A stretch of DNA of 64,000 bases from Balneola vulgaris DSM 17893 (GTDB lineage: Bacteria > Bacteroidota > Rhodothermia > Balneolales > Balneolaceae): contig NZ_AQXH01000001.1 in the NCBI RefSeq assembly GCF_000375465.1, positions 248,130 to 312,129 on the forward strand, written 5' to 3'. Below, piece by piece: positions 7,903 through 17,307 of this stretch. The translations under genes were made by a program, and so were the position numbers. Every line of letters starts with the position of its first letter. Positions within the stretch are counted from its first letter, which is position 1. A model generated the notes under the pieces. It made no database searches. It was not told the origin of the DNA and saw nothing but the letters and a program-made list of their open reading frames with translations.

Positions 7903-9986
7903 GGAAGGGCAAATTTCTTACGAAGAATCCATTCTACCGAAAGCAGTGTAACTACTACTAAGAACCAGATGAGTGAGTAGACTGGATAGATAAAATACTC
8001 AGATAATTCTGTTCGTATTGAAAAATCGCTTTGACTTGATAATTGATCCCAGAAGCTATCTATCTGTTTATAACCGATAAAAAGCCCATTACTATTGGAT
8101 GCAATCGATCTGAGAAGTAAGTCGTTGCGGACAGTATTGGCTAATTCTAAATTTGTTTCATTGATAAGGAATTGACCAGTTTGAGTGTCAATTTCTCGAG
8201 ACCCTTTGGAAGCAATGGCCGTGTAATTATATCTGCCAGGGGATAGGCTAGGTAATTCTAGTCTGTAGCTACCATCGCCTTCGCTATTCATGGTAAAGTC
8301 CGAGTTGTAATCATCACCTTGAATATTTACCTCAATGATTCCATTACTTTCTAATTCACCTGATTCATTAATCAAGGTTCCATTTAAGAGTGGGTTTTCA
8401 CCGGTGGAATAATCATTTTTTGTAGAGCGAATTTTAAGTAATCGATTGTCTGGATTAGTAGATGCCCAATTAACAATATTGGTGATTAGTTCTATAGTGA
8501 AATTTCGAATATCCTCATTCGTACTCTGATAAAGTCTGTAATAACCCGATGCGTTCAGGTGTGCTCTTCGAATATTAGCCGTTTCGGAAATTGCCAATAA
8601 TGGAGAATCAGTCTCGATTCTTTGGAATGAGGTGTTTAACAATGAACGAACTAAAAGGTCACTTTTCTCAGCTCGAATTGGAGCTATTAAACTCGGTAAT
8701 CGTTGTAAGTCAATTTCACTTATATCAAGTATTGGGTGGTCACTCTGTGAGGCATTTATGGATAGTGTAACATCAAATAAATCAACAGCATTATTTTGTA
8801 TGATCGTAAAATTAGACTCGTAGTTGATACTCCCTTGATTAGGAAGTAAAACGTATAAAGTGGATGTTTCACTTAATACCTGTTGGTATTTAGCTACCCA
8901 GCTTGAAGGCAGTGCTCCATGAACAATGATTAAGTCATATTCAGAATTAGGGTCTACTGGAGGATCCAAATTTGAATTGCCAAGATACGTTCTCTCCTCT
9001 AATTCAATATTTTCATTCGTAGCTAAAATTGATCTGAACGCTTTTATGTCTGGATGAATAGCTGAAGCTAAATGCAGTATTCTTGTTTTACTATCTAAGA
9101 CTTCAATAGAAAAAGATGCGCGGTTATTATCATTATTCCATTCGTTGGATTCTGCAGGTATTTCTATTTGATACTGGTGTAGCCCTGCCTCATTTAATGG
9201 AATAGTGAATTCAACTGACTGAACGGATTGATTAGCTAAATTAATTGACTTCCGATCAATTTGAGTGCCATTTTTCTGTAGAACAACATCAATGTTGTAG
9301 TTACTAAACCCATATTGGCTAATATCAATGTTCACTAAATGTTCGGTATTGGTAAAACCAGTTTCATTCGATATTAAATCAGAAATACGAATATCCTTAA
9401 CCTGTTGAGAATCACCTATAGCAATGGTATGAATAGGGAATAGGCTATTACCAGCTTCAACTACGGGGTTTTTACCACGAGTTATGATTCCATCCGACAC
9501 TAAAATTGCTGATGTGTAATCTTGATCAGAGGTATTTAAATAATCAATCGCTTCATATATATCGGTTACCGCAGAAGTATTAGTAAAATCTTTGATACTT
9601 ACAGGGCTAACTGAATTTCCAAAACTATAAGTCTCAAGATTAATATCGTTGTTTTGACTATAGGTGAATATCTCGTCAATTAACTCTAAGTAGGTCTGTG
9701 TTCCGTTATAATCACCTTTGTTTATAGATGTACTAACCGAAGAATCGAGAAGTAAGGCTATTTTCGGTTTTACCTGAACAGTTTTATTAGAAGTAAAGAA
9801 TGGGTTTAATAGTAGTACAAATACGATTAGTAGAGCTAATGCCCGAAGTGAGCTTAATACTACTTTGTAAAGAGGAGGGATTGAAGAATAGTTACGATAA
9901 CTGATCCAAGAAATTAAGACAACAGAAACTAAGATGGCTAAAACAAACCAAAACGAAATTCCTGACTGAAATCCTTGAAAATCCAC
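7899..9986 (-). CDS. VWA-domain membrane protein (Bat-like)
   Basis: The 695-residue protein has two N-terminal membrane helices (about 11-30 and 46-62). A von Willebrand A domain follows, with the metal-binding DSSVS at residues 81-85. A long periplasmic beta-sandwich region comes next, and a C-terminal membrane helix near 670-688 ends in a basic tail. The start is GTG, one base after the moxR stop. MoxR-VWA pairs are known in Bacteroidetes aerotolerance (Bat) loci and are thought to work as chaperone and metal-dependent target-binding modules. Here only one VWA protein is present, and the unit is fused to foldase genes. Its target is unknown. Confidence 0.72.
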   Translation of the reverse strand: MDFQGFQSGISFWFVLAILVSVVLISWISYRNYSSIPPLYKVVLSSLRALALLIVFVLLLNPFFTSNKTVQVKPKIALLLDSSVSTSINKGDYNGTQTYLELIDEIFTYSQNNDINLETYSFGNSVSPVSIKDFTNTSAVTDIYEAIDYLNTSDQDYTSAILVSDGIITRGKNPVVEAGNSLFPIHTIAIGDSQQVKDIRISDLISNETGFTNTEHLVNIDISQYGFSNYNIDVVLQKNGTQIDRKSINLANQSVQSVEFTIPLNEAGLHQYQIEIPAESNEWNNDNNRASFSIEVLDSKTRILHLASAIHPDIKAFRSILATNENIELEERTYLGNSNLDPPVDPNSEYDLIIVHGALPSSWVAKYQQVLSETSTLYVLLPNQGSINYESNFTIIQNNAVDLFDVTLSINASQSDHPILDISEIDLQRLPSLIAPIRAEKSDLLVRSLLNTSFQRIETDSPLLAISETANIRRAHLNASGYYRLYQSTNEDIRNFTIELITNIVNWASTNPDNRLLKIRSTKNDYSTGENPLLNGTLINESGELESNGIIEVNIQGDDYNSDFTMNSEGDGSYRLELPSLSPGRYNYTAIASKGSREIDTQTGQFLINETNLELANTVRNDLLLRSIASNSNGLFIGYKQIDSFWDQLSSQSDFSIRTELSEYFIYPVYSLIWFLVVVTLLSVEWILRKKFALP

Positions 9987-9987
9987 T

Positions 9988-10980
9988 TTACTTCAATTGA
10001 TCTAGAATCATTCCAATAATCTTTTCAGTGGTATAGCCTTCAGCTTCGGCAGCGTAATTGTTCACTATACGGTGTCTTAACACAGGAACGGCTAAAGCGT
10101 CAATGTCTTCGATGGTAACGTTAAAGCGCCCCTTAGATAAAGCTCTGGTTTTACCACCCAAAATTAGGTACTGAGAGGCTCTAGGGCCTGCACCCCAGCT
10201 AAGATACTTCTTTACAAATTCAGGAGATTCTGATGCATTTGGGCGAGTAGCTGATACAACTTTAACAGCGTAATCAAGCACTGAATCAGGAACTGGAACT
10301 TTTCTAACCAATTCTTGAAGATCGTTGATTGTTTGTTTGTCTAATACCGAGTTAACTGTTGCTGTAATGGAAGATGTAGTTTTGCTAACAATTTCTTTTT
10401 CCTCTTCAAAAGAAGGATAATCAACCCAAATATGAAACATGAAGCGATCTAATTGGGCTTCCGGAAGAGGGTAAGTACCTTCTTGTTCAATTGGGTTTTG
10501 TGTAGCTAACACAAAAAAGGGTTGGTCTAAATCGTAGGTAACACCTGCTGCAGTAACATGGTACTCCTGCATGCCTTCTAAGAGTGCCGCTTGAGTTTTA
10601 GGTGGTGTACGGTTGATCTCATCAGCTAAAACTATATTCGAAAAAATAGGCCCTTTTATGAATTTAAAAGCCTTTTTGCCTGATTCTTTATCCTCTTCAA
10701 TAATTTCGGTTCCAGTTATATCTCCAGGCATTAAATCTGGAGTGAACTGAATTCGATTAAAGGATAGTCCAAGTGTTTGAGCAAGAGTTCTAATCAACAG
10801 AGTTTTGGCTAATCCAGGAACGCCAACTAATACACAATGTCCTTTCGAGAAAAGACTAATAAGGAGTAGGTCAAGAATATCATCTTGACCTATCACCACT
10901 TTGTGAATTTCATTTTTTACAGCTTCAAATGATGCTGTAAACTGTGTAGCTTGTTCGACTGAATTAACGGTATCCTGCAT
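9988..10980 (-). CDS. MoxR-family AAA+ ATPase
   Basis: The 330-residue ATPase shows Walker A GVPGLAKT (residues 53-60), Walker B LADEINR followed by TPPKTQAALLEGMQE, and sensor-1 FVLATQNPIEQEG. All are hallmarks of MoxR proteins, which remodel or assemble partner proteins, usually together with a VWA protein. The next gene, one base downstream, is that partner. It starts one base after a SurA-like foldase gene, so foldases and MoxR/VWA probably share one mRNA. Confidence 0.93.
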   Translation of the reverse strand: MQDTVNSVEQATQFTASFEAVKNEIHKVVIGQDDILDLLLISLFSKGHCVLVGVPGLAKTLLIRTLAQTLGLSFNRIQFTPDLMPGDITGTEIIEEDKESGKKAFKFIKGPIFSNIVLADEINRTPPKTQAALLEGMQEYHVTAAGVTYDLDQPFFVLATQNPIEQEGTYPLPEAQLDRFMFHIWVDYPSFEEEKEIVSKTTSSITATVNSVLDKQTINDLQELVRKVPVPDSVLDYAVKVVSATRPNASESPEFVKKYLSWGAGPRASQYLILGGKTRALSKGRFNVTIEDIDALAVPVLRHRIVNNYAAEAEGYTTEKIIGMILDQLK

Positions 10981-10981
10981 A

Positions 10982-12340
10982 TTAGTTTCCTTCTGCCATC
11001 ATTTTAGGAATGCGATATTCGATATAGAATTCTTCACGTAATCCATTTAACCATTCTTGGAAAACACGTGTTTGTTTTTGCTGTAAAGCAATGTTTTTCA
11101 ACCGCTCGTAATCCATTTCCATACTTGCGATATGTTCTGGAATTTGTTTGTCTAAACGAACAATTCTGTAGGCTTTTCCAGCATTAGCATTGTTCGGATT
11201 GAATGGCTTTGGCTCGGAGATCTCACCAACTTCTTCCATTAATAACACTACACGATAAAGGGCAGGGTCTAATCGAGATAATGGGATAAGGCGTTCACCC
11301 GTTTGTGGATCAATAATTTTACCACCTGAAGTAGCCGTAGATGGATCTTCGCTATTACGTTTAGCTAGATCACTAAAAGAAAGGTTGTCTTGCGTCAGTA
11401 AACTATCTCTGATGCTTTCTAATTCTGCAATTGCAGTTGCATCATCAAGTTGTTCTGAATCTACTCTAATTAGAATATGACTCGTTTTAATTTGGTCGCC
11501 AACTCTTTCATCTAGTCGAATGATATGGAAACCAAATTCAGTTTCAACAACTTCTGATATTTCACCCGGTTTCAGCGCTGAAGCAGCAGCAGAGTACTCA
11601 GCCACTAATTCATTTAAGCCCATCATAGGTAACTGGCCGCCTCGTTGAGCCGAACCATCCATACCATGTCGTTTTGCTAAATCTTCAAGAGGTACGCCAT
11701 GATTTATAATGGAATCTCTTAATGAAACTGCGAAATCATAAGAAGCTTTTTTTGCGTCTTTCTTAGGTTTAGGTAACCTAACAATGTGTGATAATGCAAC
11801 CTGCTCTGGAATAGTAGGGAGGGAGTCGGTTGGAATAGAATCAAAAAACTCTTGAACTTCAGGACGAGTAATTTTAATACTCTGATATTTTGTTTGACGC
11901 ACGCGCTCTGTAAGCATTTGCATTCTGAATTCTTCTCTAAAATCAGCTTTTAGCTGTACTATACTTTTACCGAATGCTTGTTCAACTGCTTGCTCACTAC
12001 CTGCTTGTCGAACTAATTGGTCGATACGTCGATCCATTTGTTGATCAACTTCGCTATCTGTTACAGTGATTGAATCTACTCTGGCTTGTTCAAGTAATAC
12101 GTAGTTATCAATTTCTGCTTCAAGAAAGGAATACCAAAGTTCTTCTGAGAACGGAATTTCTTGGTTATTGAATTGTGCCTGACGAATATAATCGGCAATA
12201 CCTTGGTCAATCTCTGATTTAAGGATAATGTGATCGTTCACCATTGCCACAATTCTATCGGCAGTAGTAGGGGTATTTTGTGCGTTTAGAGAGGTAAATG
12301 CGAGTCCTGATAACAGGAATAATAAAAATGCTTTCTTCAT
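10982..12340 (-). CDS. SurA-like periplasmic peptidyl-prolyl isomerase
   Basis: The 452-residue protein has a signal peptide (residues 1-20, SLNAQ), a SurA N-domain (about 30-170), two parvulin repeats (about 180-275 and 280-380) and a C-terminal helix that completes the chaperone core. Conserved parvulin segments include ALSHIVR, GQLPMMGLNELV, GEISEVVETEFGFHIIRLD and TSHILIRVD. It would escort outer membrane proteins across the periplasm. It is the third of three foldase genes in a row and the most canonical SurA. The symbol surA is plausible, but paralogy makes it uncertain. Confidence 0.85.
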   Translation of the reverse strand: MKKAFLLFLLSGLAFTSLNAQNTPTTADRIVAMVNDHIILKSEIDQGIADYIRQAQFNNQEIPFSEELWYSFLEAEIDNYVLLEQARVDSITVTDSEVDQQMDRRIDQLVRQAGSEQAVEQAFGKSIVQLKADFREEFRMQMLTERVRQTKYQSIKITRPEVQEFFDSIPTDSLPTIPEQVALSHIVRLPKPKKDAKKASYDFAVSLRDSIINHGVPLEDLAKRHGMDGSAQRGGQLPMMGLNELVAEYSAAASALKPGEISEVVETEFGFHIIRLDERVGDQIKTSHILIRVDSEQLDDATAIAELESIRDSLLTQDNLSFSDLAKRNSEDPSTATSGGKIIDPQTGERLIPLSRLDPALYRVVLLMEEVGEISEPKPFNPNNANAGKAYRIVRLDKQIPEHIASMEMDYERLKNIALQQKQTRVFQEWLNGLREEFYIEYRIPKMMAEGN

Positions 12341-12343
12341 TAT

Positions 12344-13243
12344 CTAGTTTGTATTCAATGAGTCGGAGGTAGTATCCGTTTTAATTTGTTCTGGTAGAAC
12401 GTTATAAATCTCTATTTCATTATTAGCTTGAGCTGCAAGATAAAGATTCTTTATGTAGGTATTGTAAGCGATCCTCTTTTTTTCCATGATTAACCAATCT
12501 TGTATTTGTTCGGTTAACCAATCTAAATCTGGATGCTCCCCTTCAGTGCGTTCTTCTAAAAGTTGAACGAAGTGGTAACGTCCATTAATCTCTTCTATTC
12601 TTGAAATTTCTGAAAAACCTATAATCTGTAAATATCTATTTAAGGTTTCAAAATCACTCAGTGCTGATCTAGCAGGCCAAAAGCGATTGGATTCTTTAAT
12701 TGCTAATTCAGGGTAGATAGAATACCGATTTGCCACTGTTTCCCAATCAATTCCTCTCATAAGGTCTCTTTTAGCATTTTCAGCATCCGATTGTGTGGCT
12801 GCAATTACATGTCGAAAACGAATATAGCGATCGTTTAATAAGAACTTTTCTTTATTGGCTTGATAGTAATTACGAGCCTCTTCAATGGTAACGGCTACAT
12901 TTAATTCTGGAGTACTTACAATAGCCTCTTGAAAACTACTGATCAATACTTCTTCTTTAAGTCTAGTTAACTTTTGTTGAACCGATTCAAGTTCCTCTAA
13001 ATCGAGTCGTTCCACTTCTTCTAATATCAATTGCTTTCTTATCCAAGATTCACGGTAATCATTGAGAGCACTTACACTATCTTGCATATATATGGCATCA
13101 GGTATTCGAGCTTTAGCCTCTTCAAGTGTAAGAACTTTGTTTCCAACTTTAGCGAATTGAACACCTTCAGGTACAGGAGCATCTAAGCATGCTATAAATG
13201 CAATCATTAAACCTAATAAGACTTGAACAGGTAATCTTCTCAT
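12344..13243 (-). CDS. Lipoprotein with degenerate PpiC/SurA-like foldase fold
   Basis: The 299-residue protein has a signal ending in a lipobox (AFIAC, Cys19). A SurA-type helical N-domain (about 30-135) leads into a PpiC-like region that starts RFRHVIAATQS (about 143-153) and ends with NGRYHFVQLLEE. The parvulin signature is weakened: the GG(R/Q)LP loop is replaced by NRFWPARSALSD. It may act as a chaperone without isomerase activity. It overlaps the preceding foldase gene by four bases (ATGA), which suggests that the three foldases are made in fixed proportion. Confidence 0.7.
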   Translation of the reverse strand: MRRLPVQVLLGLMIAFIACLDAPVPEGVQFAKVGNKVLTLEEAKARIPDAIYMQDSVSALNDYRESWIRKQLILEEVERLDLEELESVQQKLTRLKEEVLISSFQEAIVSTPELNVAVTIEEARNYYQANKEKFLLNDRYIRFRHVIAATQSDAENAKRDLMRGIDWETVANRYSIYPELAIKESNRFWPARSALSDFETLNRYLQIIGFSEISRIEEINGRYHFVQLLEERTEGEHPDLDWLTEQIQDWLIMEKKRIAYNTYIKNLYLAAQANNEIEIYNVLPEQIKTDTTSDSLNTN

Positions 13244-15171
13244 GAATGATCCTTCATATATTCGTTATAGGCTCTCTCAAGATTCTTAGTGTAGGTTTTA
13301 ACGGGGAATTGTTTTTCGGTATTAATTAACCAGTTTCGTTCACGTTCAGGCTGATATTCGCTGAGTAATCGTGAAAAAGCCTCTTTAAAAGTCATAGTTC
13401 TTGGCTGTAAAATATCATGCAAAATTAACAGTGAAGGTCTTTTCCGATATAAGAATTTATCAGATGTCTCACCAATTTTCATTTCGGTAAGTTTAGTTAA
13501 TGGTTCATCTGATATATAAGAAGTGGAATCGGTTGTAATAGCTATTTCAGGAACAAGTGATCGCAAACTATCTATCGATACGCCATTAGAGAGTGCTTTA
13601 GCAGCTTGATGTAGAGTACTGTCATTTACTGCATTAATAAGCGTGTAATGGTATCGAGTAGGGTAGGAGTAGTCATTCTTATTCCGTTGGTATATATCCA
13701 CAAGTTTGGAGGTGTCGACGGTGGCAGCACTCCAGAGTTCTTCATCATTCACCTTATATACAATTAACCCTTCTCTGTAATTGTTTAAATCCTGGTTGAA
13801 AGCATCAAACATTGATCGAGTAAATTCAACAATATGGTTACTTACTAACTTGGTATAAAAATTCTGCAGAATCTTATCGTTAAAATTTTGCCCTTGAATG
13901 CTGCTGTATTCTGCAATTAAATGACTTCTTAAATCAGAAGCTTTGTATTCATTATCTATAAAAGTGAATACTATTTCAGAGGTGAATACATTATTTGGTA
14001 AATCCTTTAACGTATTTGACCCAAGTGATTTAATGTAGTTACTTAATTCGTTTATCAATTCTGTATTAACTTTAGCATAGTCGTTATCAATTAACCACTG
14101 TGATATAAAGGCATTACTTTTACTAAAGTTTTTAGAGTCGAGGAACTCTTGCATTAATATACTTTTTCGGTGTTCCTCTGAAGTAAAAGTTTGAACAGAA
14201 TCTACTTTAAAGATGTGGTAGCCATAGGCTGTTTGAATAGGCTTAGTGAATGGCAGAGTGGGATCGATTTGAGAAACTTGCTCAACAAAATCGGGTCTAA
14301 ATTTTCCATGTTGAACCCAACCTATGTATCCATTATTTGCTACAGAAGGTTTATCAGCGGAGTATTGCTTTACAGCATTATCCCAATTACCTGTTGATTT
14401 CAGCTCGATATAGGCCTTATTCATTATAGAGTCAGCTTTATTGGTATTCGGCTGAAATATATGTGAAACCATTCTGGGTGATGTTCTTGGTCGAATCTCA
14501 TCAACCCTGAGTACATGGTAACCAAACTGGGTTTTAAAAGGTTGAGAGAGTTCTCCGGCTTCCAATGAGTATAATTGATCTTCAAACTCAGCGACCGTTG
14601 TACCGATAGAAACCCATGGTAATTTCCCACCCATTAAACGACCATTCTTCTTAGATGAATATGTTTCGTTTAATTCCTCAAAAGTTTTATTACCAGAAAG
14701 CCATTCATTTCTTGCTTCAGTTATCTGATTATAAGCAGCGAGTGTGTCGTTTTTGTCTATTTCTATTAAAATATGCGAGCTTTTAATTTCTTTTAGTGCT
14801 CGTTCATAATACTTATTGAACTCAGAGGGTTTAATCTTTTGCTCAACCAAAAAAGAGAAAGCTGCTTGTTTAGCGTACTGATCGAATTCGGTCTTCAATT
14901 CTGGATCGTTATCGTATCCTCTTTCATAAGCAAACTGAAGTTTTAACTGGTATTCAATATATATACCTAGAAATGTACTCAATTCATCTAGGGTAGGGTA
15001 TTCAGAGGTCCCTGTTTGATAACGATCTAATAAATCTTGAAAAGTAATCTTTACTTCACCTACTTCTCCTACAACTGTACTAGTGTAACTCTGAGCGTTT
15101 ACAGTTTTATTCGGTGTTAAAATAAGTGCGCAACAAGCTATAAAAACTACTTTCAAGAATTGATGTATCAT
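13240..15171 (-). CDS. Large periplasmic PpiC/SurA-type peptidyl-prolyl isomerase
   Basis: At 643 residues this is the largest of the three foldases. It has a signal peptide (VNAQS near residue 27), a helical N-domain and two parvulin repeats: SSHILIEID near 134 with GGKLPW, and VSHIFQPN near 235 with NGYIGWVQHG. A long C-terminal region has no clear motif. The double parvulin with long tail resembles PpiD/SurA proteins of Bacteroidota. The start is ATG, 21 bases after nupC, so it may belong to the same transcript as tdk-nupC. Confidence 0.82.
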   Translation of the reverse strand: MIHQFLKVVFIACCALILTPNKTVNAQSYTSTVVGEVGEVKITFQDLLDRYQTGTSEYPTLDELSTFLGIYIEYQLKLQFAYERGYDNDPELKTEFDQYAKQAAFSFLVEQKIKPSEFNKYYERALKEIKSSHILIEIDKNDTLAAYNQITEARNEWLSGNKTFEELNETYSSKKNGRLMGGKLPWVSIGTTVAEFEDQLYSLEAGELSQPFKTQFGYHVLRVDEIRPRTSPRMVSHIFQPNTNKADSIMNKAYIELKSTGNWDNAVKQYSADKPSVANNGYIGWVQHGKFRPDFVEQVSQIDPTLPFTKPIQTAYGYHIFKVDSVQTFTSEEHRKSILMQEFLDSKNFSKSNAFISQWLIDNDYAKVNTELINELSNYIKSLGSNTLKDLPNNVFTSEIVFTFIDNEYKASDLRSHLIAEYSSIQGQNFNDKILQNFYTKLVSNHIVEFTRSMFDAFNQDLNNYREGLIVYKVNDEELWSAATVDTSKLVDIYQRNKNDYSYPTRYHYTLINAVNDSTLHQAAKALSNGVSIDSLRSLVPEIAITTDSTSYISDEPLTKLTEMKIGETSDKFLYRKRPSLLILHDILQPRTMTFKEAFSRLLSEYQPERERNWLINTEKQFPVKTYTKNLERAYNEYMKDHS

Positions 15172-15192
15172 TTCATAAAATGGTGTAGTTGT

Positions 15193-16524
15193 TTAAAATA
15201 ACATACCTGCGATTGTAGCTGTCATCATAGTGGCCATAGTACCTGCAAAAACGGCTTTAAGGCCGAATTTAGCTAAATCAGATTTACGGTTAGGAGCTAA
15301 TCCACCAATTCCACCAATTTGAATGGCGATAGAGGAGAAATTTGCAAAGCCACATAACGCAAAGGTAGCCATAGCAATTGTTTTTGGAGATATATTAGAT
15401 GCAGCTACTTCATCGGCTAATTTGAGATAAGCCACAAACTCGTTTAAAACGATTTTAGTACCAATCAAAGAACCCATCGTTGTAGCATCTGCCCAGGGTA
15501 CACCAATTAACCAGGCTATAGGTGCTAATGCCCAGCCTAATACCATTTCAATACTTAATGGAGCACCAAGTAAAGATGTAAGTCCTGTAAGATTACTAAC
15601 CCATCCAAAAAAGCCATTAAACATTGCTAGTAATGCAATGAATGCCAATAGCATAGCACCAACATTTAAGGCAAGCTGTAAACCAACTGAGGCCCCTGAA
15701 GCAGCGGCATCAATACCGTTTGCATCGGTCTTTTCTACAGAGATTGAAACGTCTCCAGCGGTAGCTGGTTCTTCAGTTTCTGGGTAGAGAATTTTCGCAA
15801 TCACTAAAGCGGCTGGAGCTGCCATCAAACTTGCTCCTAATAAACGTTCAGCAAATAACTGCTGAGCTACCTGTATTTCAAGTCCATTGGCAGCTGCGAA
15901 AGAGGTGCCAAGCATAGCTACATAAGCGGCCATTACGCCACCGGCTATCGTAGCCATTCCTCCAGTCATTACTGCTAAAAGTTCAGACTTGGTCATCTTT
16001 TCAATAAATGGCTTAATAACAAGCGGGGCTTCAGTTTGTCCCACAAAGATATTTGAGATCACTGATAAGGTCTCAGCACCGGAAGTGCCGAGTAATTTTT
16101 GCATACCTTTCGACAGTATTTTCACAATAAACTGTAGAACACCATAGTGATATAAAAGCGCTGTTAACGAAGCGAAGAATATAATGGTTGGCAGTACCTG
16201 GAAAGCAAAGATAACCCCAAAACTTTCTTCATATTCTGGCCCTTTACCAAGCATACTAAATAAGAAAGAAGCACCTTCAGTAGTATATTGAAGTACGATT
16301 ACGAAGAACTTTGCTATAAACTTAAACAGTAACTTTGGCCAACCTAATGGGCTGAAAAAAGCCGAAAGTTCTTCAGACTTAAGAATAAAAATTGCTAGCA
16401 CAAACTGAATACCAAGACCTGTTCCTACAAGTCGCCAGTTTATTCTGCGTTTGTTATTAGAAAGCAAAAAGGCTATTCCGATAATAGCCGCCATGCCTAG
16501 TAAACCACGAAGTATATTTTCCAT
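15193..16524 (-). CDS. nupC: Concentrative nucleoside transporter (NupC/CNT family)
   Basis: The 443-residue integral membrane protein would import nucleosides with a cation gradient. Recognisable CNT segments are GQTEAPLVIKPFI (about 152-164), GGMATIAGGVMAAYV near 179-193, and ALCGFANFSSIAIQIGG near 387-403, which lies in the substrate- and ion-binding core. The start shares one base with the tdk stop, so uptake and phosphorylation of thymidine are translationally coupled. Substrate preference (pyrimidine or broad) cannot be fixed from sequence. Confidence 0.9.
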   Translation of the reverse strand: MENILRGLLGMAAIIGIAFLLSNNKRRINWRLVGTGLGIQFVLAIFILKSEELSAFFSPLGWPKLLFKFIAKFFVIVLQYTTEGASFLFSMLGKGPEYEESFGVIFAFQVLPTIIFFASLTALLYHYGVLQFIVKILSKGMQKLLGTSGAETLSVISNIFVGQTEAPLVIKPFIEKMTKSELLAVMTGGMATIAGGVMAAYVAMLGTSFAAANGLEIQVAQQLFAERLLGASLMAAPAALVIAKILYPETEEPATAGDVSISVEKTDANGIDAAASGASVGLQLALNVGAMLLAFIALLAMFNGFFGWVSNLTGLTSLLGAPLSIEMVLGWALAPIAWLIGVPWADATTMGSLIGTKIVLNEFVAYLKLADEVAASNISPKTIAMATFALCGFANFSSIAIQIGGIGGLAPNRKSDLAKFGLKAVFAGTMATMMTATIAGMLF

Positions 16525-17180
16525 TAGGACTGTTCTATATTGATATTTTCTTCTTCAAGTGGAGCCACTTTTGGGGTGGTAAATGGCCTTATGGGGCGAC
16601 CTCTTCTTCGATCTATCGATGGGCGGAAGCAATGCCGGGCTCTAGGCTCATAAGAATCGTATTCACCCACTAACACTTTTTCGGTGCTTTCAACAACACG
16701 CTGGGAGAAATTAGCCATTGCACCACTTTCAGCACAAACAGCATGCAATTTTGTTACGTACTCCGCAATTGCAAGCAAGTAGGGCATAGGCCCAAATGGT
16801 TTGCCCTCAAAATCCATATCGAGTCCAGCTACTATAACTCGTTTGCCATCATTTGCTAGTACATTTACTACATCCACAATGCGCTCATCAAAAAACTGAG
16901 CCTCATCTATACAAACTACTTTTGCGTTCGAGGTAAGTAAAACTATTTGATCGGCAGTGTCTACTAAAATACTTGGAAGGGCTGTTTCATTGTGAGAAAC
17001 TACTTCTGTATCGCTATATCTTTTATCGATTGCTGGCTTTACCACTACTACATTTTGTCCAGCAATATGAGCTCTCTTTGCTCTACGTATCAATTCTTCA
17101 GTTTTACCACTGAACATCCCTCCACATACTACTTCTATCCAGCCGTAATCTTTAGGAGCAAATGAGGGTTCGTTAATCAT
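16524..17180 (-). CDS. tdk: Thymidine kinase, type II
   Basis: The 218-residue enzyme phosphorylates thymidine and deoxyuridine. The P-loop GGMFSGKTEEL is at about 20-30, the Walker B CIDEAQFF near 94-101, and the substrate lid region after 150. The zinc ribbon looks incomplete: each expected Cys pair keeps one cysteine (VCAESG and RARHCF), a state also known in Bacteroidetes relatives. The basic C-terminus (DRRRGRPIRP) is unusual. It is coupled to nupC and begins 127 bases from the divergent HD gene. Confidence 0.93.
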   Translation of the reverse strand: MINEPSFAPKDYGWIEVVCGGMFSGKTEELIRRAKRAHIAGQNVVVVKPAIDKRYSDTEVVSHNETALPSILVDTADQIVLLTSNAKVVCIDEAQFFDERIVDVVNVLANDGKRVIVAGLDMDFEGKPFGPMPYLLAIAEYVTKLHAVCAESGAMANFSQRVVESTEKVLVGEYDSYEPRARHCFRPSIDRRRGRPIRPFTTPKVAPLEEENINIEQS

Positions 17181-17255
17181 CTAAAATTTCTAGTCGGTTT
17201 AATATCAAAATGAAATGGAATATATCAGGGGTTCGAACAAAAGGAAAGGTGAACT

Positions 17256-17274
17256 CCCATTTAAAAGTGGGTTT
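17256..17274 (+). repeat. Hairpin with T-rich tail in the tdk/HD intergenic region
   Basis: CCCATTT pairs with AAGTGGG (one G-U) across a two-base loop and runs into TTTTGTATTTTATTT. It resembles an intrinsic terminator but lies upstream of the HD gene on the same strand. It could end a small transcript or act as an attenuator; a two-base loop is too tight, so the inner pair probably opens. Confidence 0.35.
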
Positions 17275-17307
17275 TGTATTTTATTTCGAACAATTAAATA
17301 AAGCTAT

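Noticed and set aside
17229-17240. GGTTCGAAC looks like a tRNA T-loop
   Set aside because: No acceptor, D or anticodon arms can be built around it and the surroundings are AT-rich. It is a palindrome by chance or a regulatory site, not a tRNA.
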